Below, piece by piece: positions 35,185-44,880 of a DNA stretch of 64,000 nt (position 1 is the stretch's first letter; every line of letters starts with the position of its first letter). Source of the DNA: Candidatus Saccharimonadota bacterium. Lineage in GTDB: Bacteria; Patescibacteriota; Saccharimonadia; Saccharimonadales; UBA4665. The notes below the pieces were generated by a model. That model was not told the DNA's origin. It did not search any database and saw only the letters and a list, made by a program, of their open reading frames with translations. The stretch spans positions 33,699-97,698 of the forward strand of contig JAGORO010000001.1 in assembly GCA_018062785.1 (NCBI GenBank), given 5' to 3'. The translations under genes were made by a program, and so were the position numbers.

Positions 35185-36177
35185 CTACGGCGATTTCTGT
35201 ATAGGTGTGGACGATAGTGACTGCATAAGTTGTCGCTGCTCCAGTGCGATTGCGTTGCGCGACTCAACGAGAGTGTTATATTCGGTGATCTTGGCCTGCA
35301 CCTGCCTAAGTAAACCATTGTACGAAGCTACCGATCGATTATATGGGTCTATCGCGGCATTATATTCCCCAGCGCTGCCGCTCGAACGCAAGCGCTCCAG
35401 CTTAGCCTTGTCGGTCTGCAATTGCGTACCCATTGCCTTCAAATTTGACTGTTCAGCATCGAGCGCACTCTTCAATGTTGCTAGGCGAGCATCGAAGCTA
35501 GCGATTTTCTGCTGACGGCCGCTAAATTCAGCCTGGTAGTGCTGGAGCATACCGACGACAGCCTGACGGTTTTCGAAGTATTGCGCGTAGTACCGTTCGA
35601 GGCCTTCGGGCAACTTCGCAATTTCAGTGCCAAAAATAGAGTGCATCTCGTTTAACAGCTCGCTTGGCTCAGACTGGCGGTATGCGTCGATGGTTTCTTT
35701 GATGCGCGGGTCGGAAAGCGAATGCTTGTAGTAGTTATCGAGAAGAGCGTCGACGTGAGCCTTTTCCCTATCGCTCAGACGCATGTAGGCCGCGTGGAGC
35801 ATCTCGTGAGCTGCCGTCACCTCTACGACACCCTGAAGTCGTTCATCCGTCACATGGAACAAGTATATGCCGTTGTCGTTCGACTTATAGCAGCCCAATA
35901 CTACAGTTTTCTCGGCCCCAACTGGGCAATGGCCAGAAAAAGAAGGTCCCTGAAGTAACTGCGGCTTATTGACATAGAACAGTTTGCGACCCTTTTCGGA
36001 CATAGAAGTTGTGGTTGCGAGTGAGGCAACTTCGGTCGGTGGTGTGTAGCTATATAACCGTAAGAAATCTTGAATATCTTGCAATCGCCACAAAGCTAGG
36101 GCCACTAACACTACCGTTAGTACAGTAAACACAGCCCCAAAAACACCTGATCGCGCGTTACTGCGAGTATCTTGCAT
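35185..36177 (-). CDS. Membrane-anchored putative zinc metallopeptidase with coiled coil
   Basis: 330 aa. N-terminal signal anchor (VFGAVFTVLTVVLVALALW). A HExxH motif is in VTAAHEMLHAAYMRLSDREK, around residue 127. A long coiled coil follows (KIASFDARLATLKSALDAEQ ... LVESRNAIALEQRQLMQSL). The third zinc ligand is not evident, so activity is inferred from HExxH alone. No named family. TATACT lies 7 nt before the ATG: leaderless. Confidence 0.8.
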   Translation of the reverse strand: MQDTRSNARSGVFGAVFTVLTVVLVALALWRLQDIQDFLRLYSYTPPTEVASLATTTSMSEKGRKLFYVNKPQLLQGPSFSGHCPVGAEKTVVLGCYKSNDNGIYLFHVTDERLQGVVEVTAAHEMLHAAYMRLSDREKAHVDALLDNYYKHSLSDPRIKETIDAYRQSEPSELLNEMHSIFGTEIAKLPEGLERYYAQYFENRQAVVGMLQHYQAEFSGRQQKIASFDARLATLKSALDAEQSNLKAMGTQLQTDKAKLERLRSSGSAGEYNAAIDPYNRSVASYNGLLRQVQAKITEYNTLVESRNAIALEQRQLMQSLSSTPIQKSP

Positions 36178-36215
36178 CCACTATAGTATACCCCTAAGTC
36201 AGCGCCGCGAGAAAA

Positions 36216-38693
36216 CTATTCGGTAGTGATGTTGTAGTGCAGTTTTTTATCCCTTGCAGTCACCGATACAATGCTGCCCTTACCGTATTTAGCCTCTAGG
36301 ATCCCTAGGGCTATATGATCCTCGATAGTGTCCTGAATAAGACGACGCATCGGCCGAACGCCGTTTAAGGCATCGTAGCCATGTTCGAGCAAATAGTCCT
36401 TGGCGGATCGCGAGAGCAAGATGTCTACACCCTTCTTGACTAGCCTATCTTTAAGTTCTTGAATCTGAAGATCGATGATTTTATAAATCTCTTTACGGGT
36501 GAGTGCGCGGAAAACAAGAATTTTATCAATTCTATTGAGTAGTTCTGGTCGAAATGCTTTCTTAATCTTATCGATAACTTTATTCTTGTTTTGCTCATGT
36601 AAGCTATCGAGATCATTTAAATCACCCTGGGCTCTAGCTTGAAAGCCAAAGCCAGCTTCCTTCTGTAGCTCATTCGCGCCGATGTTGCTCGTCATAATTA
36701 CAATGGTGTTCGTAAAATCGATTCTTCTACCCTTTGCGTCGGTGATATAGCCGTCTTCAAGCATCTGAAGCAGCATATTGAACACGTCTGGGTGGGCTTT
36801 TTCGATCTCATCAAACAGCACGAGGCTATATGGTTGTCGACGAATCTTGTCAGTCAGCTGTCCACCATCATCGTAGCCTACATAGCCAGCTGGCGCTCCT
36901 ACCAGCCGCGAGACATTGTGGTGTTCGCCAAATTCACTCATGTCGATTTTGACGAGTGCCTGTTCGCTTCCGAAAAATTCTTTGGCGAGTACCCTAGCTA
37001 GCTCAGTTTTGCCTACGCCCGTAGGCCCCAGAAAAATAAACGACCCGATTGGACGCCTACCAGAGCTTACTCCACTCCTGTTGCGGCGAATTGCCTTAGA
37101 AACTGCCTCGACGGCTTCTGTTTGGCCGATGATGTGTTTTCCAAGATTTTTCTCAAGCGAAAGCAAATACTTTGCCTCGCTTTTCATAACCTTTTTTACA
37201 GGTACGCCAGTAGCCCGAGCCACCACTGCGGCAATGTCTTCGGTCGTGAGAGCATGGCTATTCTTTGCACTGCCCTGCATTTGTTGCAGCTCTTTCTTTA
37301 GCCGTTCGAGCCGAGTCTTGCTTCGTGCGGCACGTTCATAATCTTCGTTTTCGACCGCTTCATCTATCTGCACAGTAAGTAGCTTAATCTCCTTTTGCGC
37401 CTGTCGCACCTCGGGGGTGCTGCGCTTACGACTGACCCGTACGTGAGCAGCTGCCTCGTCGAGAAGATCAATAGCCTTGTCTGGCATAAACCTATCTTGA
37501 ATATACCGAGCCGCCAAATGAACAGCATCGGCAATCACCTCATCCGATATCGTCACGCCATGAAACTCCTCGTAGTGCTTTCGTAGCCCCTTAAGAATGG
37601 CTATCGACTCAGGGACTGTCGATTCGGGCACTTGTACGGGCTGGAAGCGCCGCTCAAGCGCGGCGTCTTTTTCTACATACTTACCGTATTCAGAAGTAGT
37701 TGTCGCGCCGATCATTTGGATTTTTCCTCGAGCTAATGCTGGTTTAAGTATGTTGCCGGCGTCCATAGATCCTTCGGCTGCGCCCGCGCCAACGATCAGA
37801 TGCATTTCGTCGATAAATACGATGGTCCGACGGTCTTTTTCGAGCTCGGTCATAACTTTCTTCAATCGATCTTCGAACTCCCCTCGATACTTAGTGCCGG
37901 CAATCATTGCCGCCAAATCGAGCATCACTATTCGCTTATCCAGTAAGCTGTCGGGCACTTCTTCGCTCACAATTCGCTGCGCCAAGCCCTCGACAATAGC
38001 TGTCTTGCCTACCCCTGGCTCACCAATCAGCACTGGGTTATTTTTAGTTCTACGATTTAGGATCGTTATGATACGTTGGATTTGAGCCTCGCGTCCAACG
38101 ACAGGATCTAGCTTGCCGTTTCTTGCCTGAAGCGTAATGTCGGCCCCAAATTCCTCGAGGGCAGTCTTGGCTTTGGTGCGTGTTTTGGTGCGCGTCTGCC
38201 CACCACTCCCATGGCCTGCATCATCGTACTGCCTTTGAAGAAATAGGTCGAGCTCACGGGACAACACGTCTGTATTGACGGATAGCGAACGAAGAAGCAC
38301 TGTGGCCCGAGCATTTTTTTGGCTCAATATACTTGACAGTATGTGTTCCGTTCCACAGTTGTCTTGGTTATAGTCTAGGGCGATATCATACGCCATCCTA
38401 AGCGTAAGCTTAGCTGTTTCACTGTAGCCACGCATACTGACACTTTGTCGCTCCGACTGACCCTCGTTCATATTGAGCGCTATCCTTGCTTTGTCGAGCG
38501 TCAGACCCGCGCTGGTCAACAACCGATTGGCCATACTATCCTCTTGTGCCATCAGCCCCAGTAGCAAGTGTTCGGTACCGACATACGCGCTACCAAAACC
38601 TCGTGCAATTACATTGGCATGTGCTAGGCTCTGACGAGCATTTTCGGTTAATGCATTCGCAAATTCTTGAAAGTCTGGTGAGTTTGGTGACAT
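36216..38693 (-). CDS. clpC: ATP-dependent Clp protease ATP-binding subunit ClpC
   Basis: Hsp100 unfoldase for ClpP, 825 aa from [11 protein letters not shown]. Two N-terminal Clp repeats ([40 protein letters not shown]), AAA1 with [17 protein letters not shown], a UVR-type middle segment ([20 protein letters not shown]), AAA2 with [17 protein letters not shown] and the second Walker [22 protein letters not shown] precedes this ATG. The frame stays open to a TTG at 38780, but that lies within the promoter. Confidence 0.95.
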   Translation of the reverse strand: MSPNSPDFQEFANALTENARQSLAHANVIARGFGSAYVGTEHLLLGLMAQEDSMANRLLTSAGLTLDKARIALNMNEGQSERQSVSMRGYSETAKLTLRMAYDIALDYNQDNCGTEHILSSILSQKNARATVLLRSLSVNTDVLSRELDLFLQRQYDDAGHGSGGQTRTKTRTKAKTALEEFGADITLQARNGKLDPVVGREAQIQRIITILNRRTKNNPVLIGEPGVGKTAIVEGLAQRIVSEEVPDSLLDKRIVMLDLAAMIAGTKYRGEFEDRLKKVMTELEKDRRTIVFIDEMHLIVGAGAAEGSMDAGNILKPALARGKIQMIGATTTSEYGKYVEKDAALERRFQPVQVPESTVPESIAILKGLRKHYEEFHGVTISDEVIADAVHLAARYIQDRFMPDKAIDLLDEAAAHVRVSRKRSTPEVRQAQKEIKLLTVQIDEAVENEDYERAARSKTRLERLKKELQQMQGSAKNSHALTTEDIAAVVARATGVPVKKVMKSEAKYLLSLEKNLGKHIIGQTEAVEAVSKAIRRNRSGVSSGRRPIGSFIFLGPTGVGKTELARVLAKEFFGSEQALVKIDMSEFGEHHNVSRLVGAPAGYVGYDDGGQLTDKIRRQPYSLVLFDEIEKAHPDVFNMLLQMLEDGYITDAKGRRIDFTNTIVIMTSNIGANELQKEAGFGFQARAQGDLNDLDSLHEQNKNKVIDKIKKAFRPELLNRIDKILVFRALTRKEIYKIIDLQIQELKDRLVKKGVDILLSRSAKDYLLEHGYDALNGVRPMRRLIQDTIEDHIALGILEAKYGKGSIVSVTARDKKLHYNITTE

Positions 38694-38751
38694 TAGTGCT
38701 CCTCCGTATCGTACTTGGCTAGAATGATGGTTTGTACGCTTTGTATGTATC

Positions 38752-38789
38752 AGAATACTAGACTGGCACTCTACTGTCAAGAGTGCTAA
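38752..38789 (-). promoter_or_regulatory. CIRCE operator and promoter of clpC
   Basis: Inverted repeat TTAGCACTC-N9-GAGTGCCAG (minus strand; plus 38763-38789), with 7 of 9 arm positions paired. The -35 box TTGACA (38780-38775) lies inside the N9 region; 17 nt later comes TATTCT (38757-38752). Same design as the clpP promoter, so both are probably HrcA targets. Confidence 0.9.
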
Positions 38790-38807
38790 TTACGTTTACT
38801 TGACCTA

Positions 38808-40499
38808 CTAGTTCGTATACTTTTTGCGTTTGAGAAGCCTCTTTGCAGCGTAACCCAAAACAGCCACACCCAAAGTAGTCAGTAAGATTGTTGTAGAGGT
38901 ACCGGTGTTCGGAAGAACTCCAAATTTCTTTTGGCCGGACTGTTGCGACTGCTCAGCCTGAGAGCCGTTTGAAGAACTGTGCTGAGAGGATTCTGAACTT
39001 GCCGTAGGAGATTTTGTATTCGATGCTGTGGACGTGCTGGTAGATGTAGAGGTCGGCGACGGTACGGTCACGGGTATCTGGGTAGTGCCCGTCGTAGTGG
39101 TACCAGTCGACGTATCGGTAGCAACCTCCACTGAGTTAATAATCACCGCAACGGCAGAGCTCTTTTGTTTATTACCTTTCTTGTCGTATGCAATAGCGTA
39201 GGCAGAATATGATCCGTTTGGCAACTTTTGCTTTCTGGTTACTGCATCCATCACAGACCACACCTTCTCATATGGAGCGTTTATATCAGTAGCGACTTTC
39301 CGATCATTGAGGTAAAACTCAACTCGTCTGACTGCAACATTATCCTTGGCGGTTGCAGCAAATTCTATGACATCTTTAGCTATAAATTTATCGCTTGGCG
39401 AGGCTAAGCTAACAGTTGGTTTTTGCGTATCTTTTGTTTTGTTAACGGCATTTTTATCTTTTTTAATACATTTATTCTCGTTCGTCGGGCTTATTTTGTA
39501 ATTCTCTTTACACTTTTTTGAACAGCTGTTGTTTTTCCAGACTCTGTGAGAAGCCGCACATTGCGCTTGAGTTTTAGGATTCTTGACTACAGGGTTAGGA
39601 TTTGTAGAGGTCGTGGCTTCATCCCCATTACTAACGATTGCTCTTGCCATTGCAACATACCGATGATCAGTACCAGCTCTTGCCATTCCTGCGGGCAGCA
39701 GACGATAAGAGTTGACCTTAACGTCTGGAGTAACGTACACCCTGTCTATCGCATTTTCTTTTCTATAGTTGCAGCCCTTTTGGCCATGCACTGCCGCACC
39801 CGCAAACCTCATGAGATCACCTTCTGTTAAAACACAGTAATTCAGGTTGGCTCTTCTGGCTTGATAAACTGAACGGCCGCCACTCGCATTTTCATTGAAG
39901 TCACCCGTCAAAAATACTGGTAGCCCCGTTTTGCGCAATTTCTCTATACCTTGTCGATATTTGACTCCCGCGTCGTAACGAGATTTCGCCCTGCCCGATA
40001 ATGAAAATGCCGAGTTATGTGTATTAACTACATAAAATTTTATTCCCGTTTCTTTATCTTGGAGCAACACGACCGGCGCAAAAGTCTTCATAGGCGCCGG
40101 CTGTTTTTTGCTAACAAAACTAGGGTACTCAATGTATTTGCCCGAAACGAGCTTAAACTTTTTCTTATAGAGGATGGGTCGAGCAGACTTAGCAAGACCA
40201 ATGTAGGAGCTCGGGAAAATGTTGTACTCCTTCCCAAAGGCACTATTGGCAGAAACAGCCTGAAACTGAGGACGATACGACACCTCTTGCGCACCAATAA
40301 CATCAAAGTCGTGAGCGCGCGCAAAAGCAGCCTGCTTTTGCGGTCGATTTTTTAGTGGAGCCTTAGACTGAACCAATAGGTTATACGACGCAACTGTCAC
40401 CGACAATTTATCAGAGGCTGCTTTCGTGCCTAGAGGAGCAAGCATGGTTACAAGGAGCAGTGCCACGGTTGTGAAAGTAAATAGTTTTCGTACTTGCAT
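38808..40499 (-). CDS. Secreted, LPxTG-anchored endonuclease/exonuclease/phosphatase family protein
   Basis: 563 aa from ATG 40499; a longer frame crosses the -10 box (TATACT 40529-40524). Signal peptide KLFTFTTVALLLVTMLAPLG ending near KAA. The EEP domain has Glu in VIGAQEVSYRPQ, LTGDFNENASG, and a GTDHRYVAMA end (SDH-type His). A Cys-rich segment and an Ig-like domain follow (DNVAVRRVEFYLNDRKVATD), then a Ser/Thr linker and a sorting signal: LPNTG, hydrophobic helix, KRKK tail. Likely hydrolyses extracellular DNA or RNA, or phospho-substrates, on the cell surface; the substrate cannot be told from sequence. Confidence 0.88.
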   Translation of the reverse strand: MQVRKLFTFTTVALLLVTMLAPLGTKAASDKLSVTVASYNLLVQSKAPLKNRPQKQAAFARAHDFDVIGAQEVSYRPQFQAVSANSAFGKEYNIFPSSYIGLAKSARPILYKKKFKLVSGKYIEYPSFVSKKQPAPMKTFAPVVLLQDKETGIKFYVVNTHNSAFSLSGRAKSRYDAGVKYRQGIEKLRKTGLPVFLTGDFNENASGGRSVYQARRANLNYCVLTEGDLMRFAGAAVHGQKGCNYRKENAIDRVYVTPDVKVNSYRLLPAGMARAGTDHRYVAMARAIVSNGDEATTSTNPNPVVKNPKTQAQCAASHRVWKNNSCSKKCKENYKISPTNENKCIKKDKNAVNKTKDTQKPTVSLASPSDKFIAKDVIEFAATAKDNVAVRRVEFYLNDRKVATDINAPYEKVWSVMDAVTRKQKLPNGSYSAYAIAYDKKGNKQKSSAVAVIINSVEVATDTSTGTTTTGTTQIPVTVPSPTSTSTSTSTASNTKSPTASSESSQHSSSNGSQAEQSQQSGQKKFGVLPNTGTSTTILLTTLGVAVLGYAAKRLLKRKKYTN

Positions 40500-40571
40500 T
40501 TTTATTTCAATCTTTACCATAACAGTATAATCACCGATGGCAGATTCAGTCAATAGTAGCCGGCCCGAAAA

Positions 40572-41726
40572 CTATTCGCCGTGTTCTTCGATGGCTTCAA
40601 GTAGTGATGACTCGAGTTGTTCTTTTTTCTTGAGTCGGGGCTGTTTTGGCAGTTCAACTGTCTCAACTTCGCCCTCAACCACTGGCGCAGTCTCGGCCTC
40701 AATGTCGAGTTCGTAACCCACCAGCTTGCTAGCGAGTCGCACATTCTGCCCGCCACGACCGATGGCGATACTCAACTGGTCCTCTGGTACGTACACTTTA
40801 GCGCGTTTAGCGGCTTCGTCGATCACCACACGATTTACTTTGGTTGGGCTGAGTGCCTGCATGATGTATGCCTGTGGCTCGTCGCTATAGACGACAATAT
40901 CGATTTTTTCCTGTTCGCCAATTTCACCTACGACCGCGTTTACGCGAGTACCATGACCGCCCACGAAGGTTCCCACTGGGTCAACACCTTGCACGGCGCT
41001 CGATACGGCTACTTTACTGCGGACACCTGCTTCGCGAGCCACATTCTTAATCTCGACAGCACCACTTTCCATCTCTGGCACCTCGGCGCGAAAAAGTAGC
41101 TCCATAAACTCTTTGTTGCCGCGGCTCAGAACAAGCTGTGGGCCACGCAAACCACGCTCAACATCCTTCAGGAATGTCTTGATGCGCTGACCGGGATAAT
41201 ATCGTTCGCCCTGGATCTGCTCGCTGCGAGGCATAATGCCCTGAGCCTTGCCAAGCTCCAAACGTACAATGTTACCTTCGACTCTGCTCACCATAGCATT
41301 AACGATGGTACCGATCTTATCCTCGTATTCAGCCAAAACAATCTCGCGCTCTGCTTCACGAAGACGCTGCAAAATAACCTGTTTTGCAGTCTGTGCTGCA
41401 ACACGGCCAAAACTCTCTACCTTTTCGTGTATTTCAATGATGTCGCCGATGGCAGCATCCTTTTTCATCACCTTTGCTTGGGCAAGACTTAGCTCAAAGG
41501 CCTCATCGCCAACCTTCTCAACAACCTCTTTGCTAACGTACGCGTCCACTTCGCCGGTGTTGAGATTCATACTTACACGCACCTCTTGCTCGCGATCACC
41601 ATAGTCACGACGGTAGGCAGCAGCCAGTGCCTGCTCAACAACCTCTTTGACAGCATCCTCGGGCAAGTTTTTCTCTTCGGCAATTGCTTGAATTGCAGTC
41701 GCTAGTTGTTTAAAATCCATATCCAT
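40572..41726 (-). CDS. nusA: Transcription termination/antitermination protein NusA
   Basis: 384 aa: N-terminal polymerase-binding domain (NLPEDAVKEVVEQALAAAYR), S1 domain (DKIGTIVNAMVSRVEGNIVR), two KH domains (VGGHGTRVNAVVGEIG ... IAIGRGGQNVRLASKLVG). It lacks the acidic repeats of E. coli NusA, like Gram-positive forms, and ends in an acidic tail. AAGGAG precedes the ATG. Its leader holds a terminator-like hairpin. Confidence 0.96.
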   Translation of the reverse strand: MDMDFKQLATAIQAIAEEKNLPEDAVKEVVEQALAAAYRRDYGDREQEVRVSMNLNTGEVDAYVSKEVVEKVGDEAFELSLAQAKVMKKDAAIGDIIEIHEKVESFGRVAAQTAKQVILQRLREAEREIVLAEYEDKIGTIVNAMVSRVEGNIVRLELGKAQGIMPRSEQIQGERYYPGQRIKTFLKDVERGLRGPQLVLSRGNKEFMELLFRAEVPEMESGAVEIKNVAREAGVRSKVAVSSAVQGVDPVGTFVGGHGTRVNAVVGEIGEQEKIDIVVYSDEPQAYIMQALSPTKVNRVVIDEAAKRAKVYVPEDQLSIAIGRGGQNVRLASKLVGYELDIEAETAPVVEGEVETVELPKQPRLKKKEQLESSLLEAIEEHGE

Positions 41727-41780
41727 TATTATCTCCTTTGTCTATCCCTTATATCTATAGGTCTTTATGGAATCTTCATG

Positions 41781-41805
41781 AAAAAAGTCGACCTGCTGGC
41801 CGACT
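41781..41805 (-). promoter_or_regulatory. Terminator-like hairpin in the nusA leader (attenuator candidate)
   Basis: On the minus strand AGTCGGCC-AGCA-GGTCGACT, eight pairs with one G-U, followed directly by T5-6. It begins ~5 nt after the predicted transcription start and ~54 nt before the nusA ATG. No minus-strand gene lies upstream that would need termination here. Confidence 0.75.
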
Positions 41806-41816
41806 CGAACCCCCAC

Positions 41817-41845
41817 ATGATACCAAGCTTGGCTTTTCTTGTCAA
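41817..41845 (-). promoter_or_regulatory. nusA promoter
   Basis: TTGACA (41845-41840), 17-nt spacer, TATCAT (41822-41817). Confidence 0.85.
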
Positions 41846-41857
41846 ATGGCGCCACTA

Positions 41858-41886
41858 TTTACAAAGTTATACTTTTGTGATAATAT
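41858..41886 (+). promoter_or_regulatory. Promoter of the 41893 gene
   Basis: TTTACA (41858-41863), 17-nt spacer, TAATAT (41881-41886). The ATG follows after 6 nt, so the transcript should be leaderless. Divergent from nusA. Confidence 0.7.
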
Positions 41887-41892
41887 ATAACA

Positions 41893-42276
41893 ATGAAATA
41901 TTTTGAGAAATGTATTGATCTTGCCTTTCCTCGCCCAGAGGTTTACATCACCGAAAGTGAACAAAACACAGTTATTAATTTTTCTTCTCGTATTTTGCCC
42001 GATGGTGAAACCAGAAATTACAGCACCGAGCAATTTAATTGCGTACTCGATGACCACCCGAAAGGACTCAATAAAGAACGATTCGACAACCCCATCCTAT
42101 ACAGTACGGTTATTGGAATCGGCCGAGTCGTAGGAGTAAACAGTGTCTCGATCGAAGGCGGTTCTGTGACCATCGAAGGCACCCCAGAGGCAAACCGTGT
42201 CGATAAGGGCGTTCGACGTGTAGTGCGTGAAATATGGGGTGGTATTTTGCCACGTCCAATCTTACACCGAAGCTAA
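41893..42276 (+). CDS. Hypothetical protein
   Basis: 127 aa, small soluble alpha/beta protein, no family recognised. The middle contains a conserved-looking IGIGRVVGVNSVSIEGGSVT stretch and the C-terminus is basic (VRRVVREIWGGILPRP). Leaderless start. Followed 30 nt later by the aminopeptidase gene, which has its own -10 box. Confidence 0.75.
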   Translation: MKYFEKCIDLAFPRPEVYITESEQNTVINFSSRILPDGETRNYSTEQFNCVLDDHPKGLNKERFDNPILYSTVIGIGRVVGVNSVSIEGGSVTIEGTPEANRVDKGVRRVVREIWGGILPRPILHRS

Positions 42277-42306
42277 GTAACTGTATTCTCATGCTACACT
42301 GGTTAG

Positions 42307-44880
42307 ATGAAATCAGTGGCGAGACTCTACAACCAATTCCAGCCAGAACACTACGATCTGGCCCTCGATATCAACGAAAAAAACATGACCTTCACCGGTT
42401 CTGTTGCTGTGCGCGGCAAAAAAGTTGGTCGGCCGAGCAAACGGCTTACCTTCCACGTCAACGGACTAAAGGTTACCTTTGTTAAGGTAGCCCGTCAAGA
42501 CAAAAAAGGCTCCCAAGACATCATACTGTCGCGTATCAACCACCAAAAAACCCTCAACGAAGTGCGCCTCCATAGCGACGACATGCTCTTCCCAGGCCAA
42601 TACAGTGTCGTCATGGACTTCGAGGGAAAAATTACCGACGGCATGACTGGCATTTACCCCTGTTATTTCAAAGATGGCGAGCAAGACAAGAAGCTTTTTG
42701 CTACTCAGTTTGAATCTCACCATGCCCGCGAGGCATTCCCCTGTATCGATGAACCAGAAGCAAAAGCAACCTTTCAGCTGACACTCACTACCGGTAAGGG
42801 CGTAACGGTACTCTCTAACACGCCAGAACACGAGCAAAAAGATGTCAACGACGATCGCCTGACAACAACCTTCGAACCGACACCCAAGATGTCGACCTAC
42901 CTCCTTGCCTTTGCCTACGGCGACATTCACAGCAAAGAGGCCCAAACTAAATCAGGCGTCGCAGTTAGGTCGTGGGCCACGACCGCGCAGCCAGCTAATT
43001 CGCTCGACTTTGCGCTCGATGCAGCCGTTCGCTCCATCGAGTTTTTCGAGGAGTATTTTGGTGTCCCGTATCCACTTGCAAAGGCAGACCACATCGCCCT
43101 ACCAGACTTTAGCAGTGGCGCCATGGAAAACTGGGGCCTCATTACCTACCGTGAACGAGTTTTCCTAGACTACCCCGAATCTACCAGCCAATCTACCCGC
43201 GAATACATAGCCCTCGTCGTCGCCCACGAGACGAGCCACCAGTGGTTCGGCAACCTCGTCACCATGAAGTGGTGGAATAACCTCTGGCTCAACGAGAGCT
43301 TTGCCAACATGATGGAATATGAGTGCGTCGATGCCTTGTATCCCGAATGGAATATCTGGAATACGTTCATTGCTTCCGAAGGACTGGCCGCCTTCCGCAG
43401 AGACGCGCTCGATGGGGTGCAATCTGTTCAAACAGACGTACACCACCCAGATGAAATCAGTTCGTTATTCGACGGTTCTATCGTCTACGCCAAAGGAGGC
43501 AGGCTGTTGTACATGCTCAAAAGTTTCATTGGCGAAGAAGCCTTCCGTAAAGGCCTGAGCCTCTACTTTAGCCGTCATGCCTATGGTAATACGACCGGTG
43601 ATGACCTCTGGAACGCATTGAGTGAAACCAGCGGTACTGACGTGGCGAACTTCATGAACCCGTGGATTATGCGCCCAGGTTTTCCGGTCGTTCATGTCGA
43701 ACAAAATGGCAAGCGTATCAAGCTTACTCAAGAGCATTTCTGCGAAAACCCCAGCAAGGCCGACTCATCAAAAATCTGGCCCATACCTACTTTTTCTACT
43801 GTATCTATCCCAAGTACGTTCGTCAAAGCCGCCACCGAAGATACCTTCCCAGAAAATGGCGTCGCACTACTTAATCAGGGTGGTCGCGGCCACTACCTCG
43901 TCAACTACAAGACTGCAGAGGCTCTAGAGTTCCTACGGACTAGTATTCGGTCGGGCAGCATAAGCGAAGCCGACCGACTTCTAACGCTTAATGGTTCGAG
44001 CATGTTGGCTCGAGCTGGCTACGCTAGGTATGACGACACGCTGTCGTTACTTGAGTCATACGGCACCGAAGCCAGCGAGCCCGTATGGGACATCATAAGC
44101 ATGGTCGCCGGCGAAGTCCGCCGTTTTATCGATGTAGACCCTGCGCTCGAACCGCGCATCAAGCAATTTAGTGCGCGGCTTGCTGCCGAGCAATTTACAC
44201 GTCTTGACTGGGAGGCGAAAAAAGAGGAGTCGGGCGCCGACGCCAAACTTCGTGCTACCATCATCGGTTTGAGTGCTTACGGCGAAGATGCCAGCGTACT
44301 TGCGCACTGCAAAGGTCTATACGCCAAGTACCTAGCTGGTGAGGAAATTTCCGCCGAACTCCGCGCTGTCATCCTTGCTGTCGCCATCAAACAGCAGATT
44401 AGTGGCGCTTTCGAGGCACTGCTCGAACGTCACGATCAGACAGTGAACAGTGAACTCAAGAGTGATTTGTGCGATGCGCTGACCGCTACCCAAGATACAA
44501 GTCAAGCCGTAAAACTCTTGTCTAGGCTCAAAGATAAAACGCTCGTCAAGCCACAAGACGTTGATCGCTGGCTGGTTTATCTGCTCCGCAATCGCTTTAC
44601 GCGGGACACGGCTTGGCAGTGGATGGTAGATAACTGGCAGTGGCTCGAAGACACCTTTCAGCATGATAAATCGTACGACTACCTTCCGCGCTACGCTGCC
44701 AGTTGCGTAAACACCGACGACTATGCCCAAAAATTCCACGATCTTTTCGACAGCAAGATAAACCAGCCTCTCTTAAAGCGCAATATCGAACTCGGTGCCG
44801 AAGAAATAGCCAATCGTGTTGATTGGCTCAAGCGTGATCTTAGCGCCGTCCAGAAGTACTTTGCAGATTTGCGGAGCTAG
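42307..44880 (+). CDS. pepN: M1 family aminopeptidase
   Basis: 857 aa zinc aminopeptidase. Substrate motif SSGAMENWGLITYRE, zinc site VAHETSHQWFGNLVT with the downstream Glu in WLNESFANMMEY, and the ERAP-like C-terminal helical domain. No signal peptide, so probably cytosolic, recycling peptides imported or made by proteolysis. TACACT with a TG extension lies 6 nt before the ATG: leaderless. Its stop overlaps the yraN stop in a shared CTAG. Confidence 0.96.
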   Translation: MKSVARLYNQFQPEHYDLALDINEKNMTFTGSVAVRGKKVGRPSKRLTFHVNGLKVTFVKVARQDKKGSQDIILSRINHQKTLNEVRLHSDDMLFPGQYSVVMDFEGKITDGMTGIYPCYFKDGEQDKKLFATQFESHHAREAFPCIDEPEAKATFQLTLTTGKGVTVLSNTPEHEQKDVNDDRLTTTFEPTPKMSTYLLAFAYGDIHSKEAQTKSGVAVRSWATTAQPANSLDFALDAAVRSIEFFEEYFGVPYPLAKADHIALPDFSSGAMENWGLITYRERVFLDYPESTSQSTREYIALVVAHETSHQWFGNLVTMKWWNNLWLNESFANMMEYECVDALYPEWNIWNTFIASEGLAAFRRDALDGVQSVQTDVHHPDEISSLFDGSIVYAKGGRLLYMLKSFIGEEAFRKGLSLYFSRHAYGNTTGDDLWNALSETSGTDVANFMNPWIMRPGFPVVHVEQNGKRIKLTQEHFCENPSKADSSKIWPIPTFSTVSIPSTFVKAATEDTFPENGVALLNQGGRGHYLVNYKTAEALEFLRTSIRSGSISEADRLLTLNGSSMLARAGYARYDDTLSLLESYGTEASEPVWDIISMVAGEVRRFIDVDPALEPRIKQFSARLAAEQFTRLDWEAKKEESGADAKLRATIIGLSAYGEDASVLAHCKGLYAKYLAGEEISAELRAVILAVAIKQQISGAFEALLERHDQTVNSELKSDLCDALTATQDTSQAVKLLSRLKDKTLVKPQDVDRWLVYLLRNRFTRDTAWQWMVDNWQWLEDTFQHDKSYDYLPRYAASCVNTDDYAQKFHDLFDSKINQPLLKRNIELGAEEIANRVDWLKRDLSAVQKYFADLRS

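Noticed and set aside
38694..38780. TTG start giving clpC 29 extra residues
   Set aside because: The extension covers the CIRCE and both promoter boxes; the ATG at 38693 has GGAGGAG upstream and matches ClpC N-termini.
41786..41850. tRNA-like look (GGTTCGAGTC) upstream of nusA
   Set aside because: No acceptor stem, anticodon arm or CCA; the segment is fully explained by the nusA promoter and hairpin.
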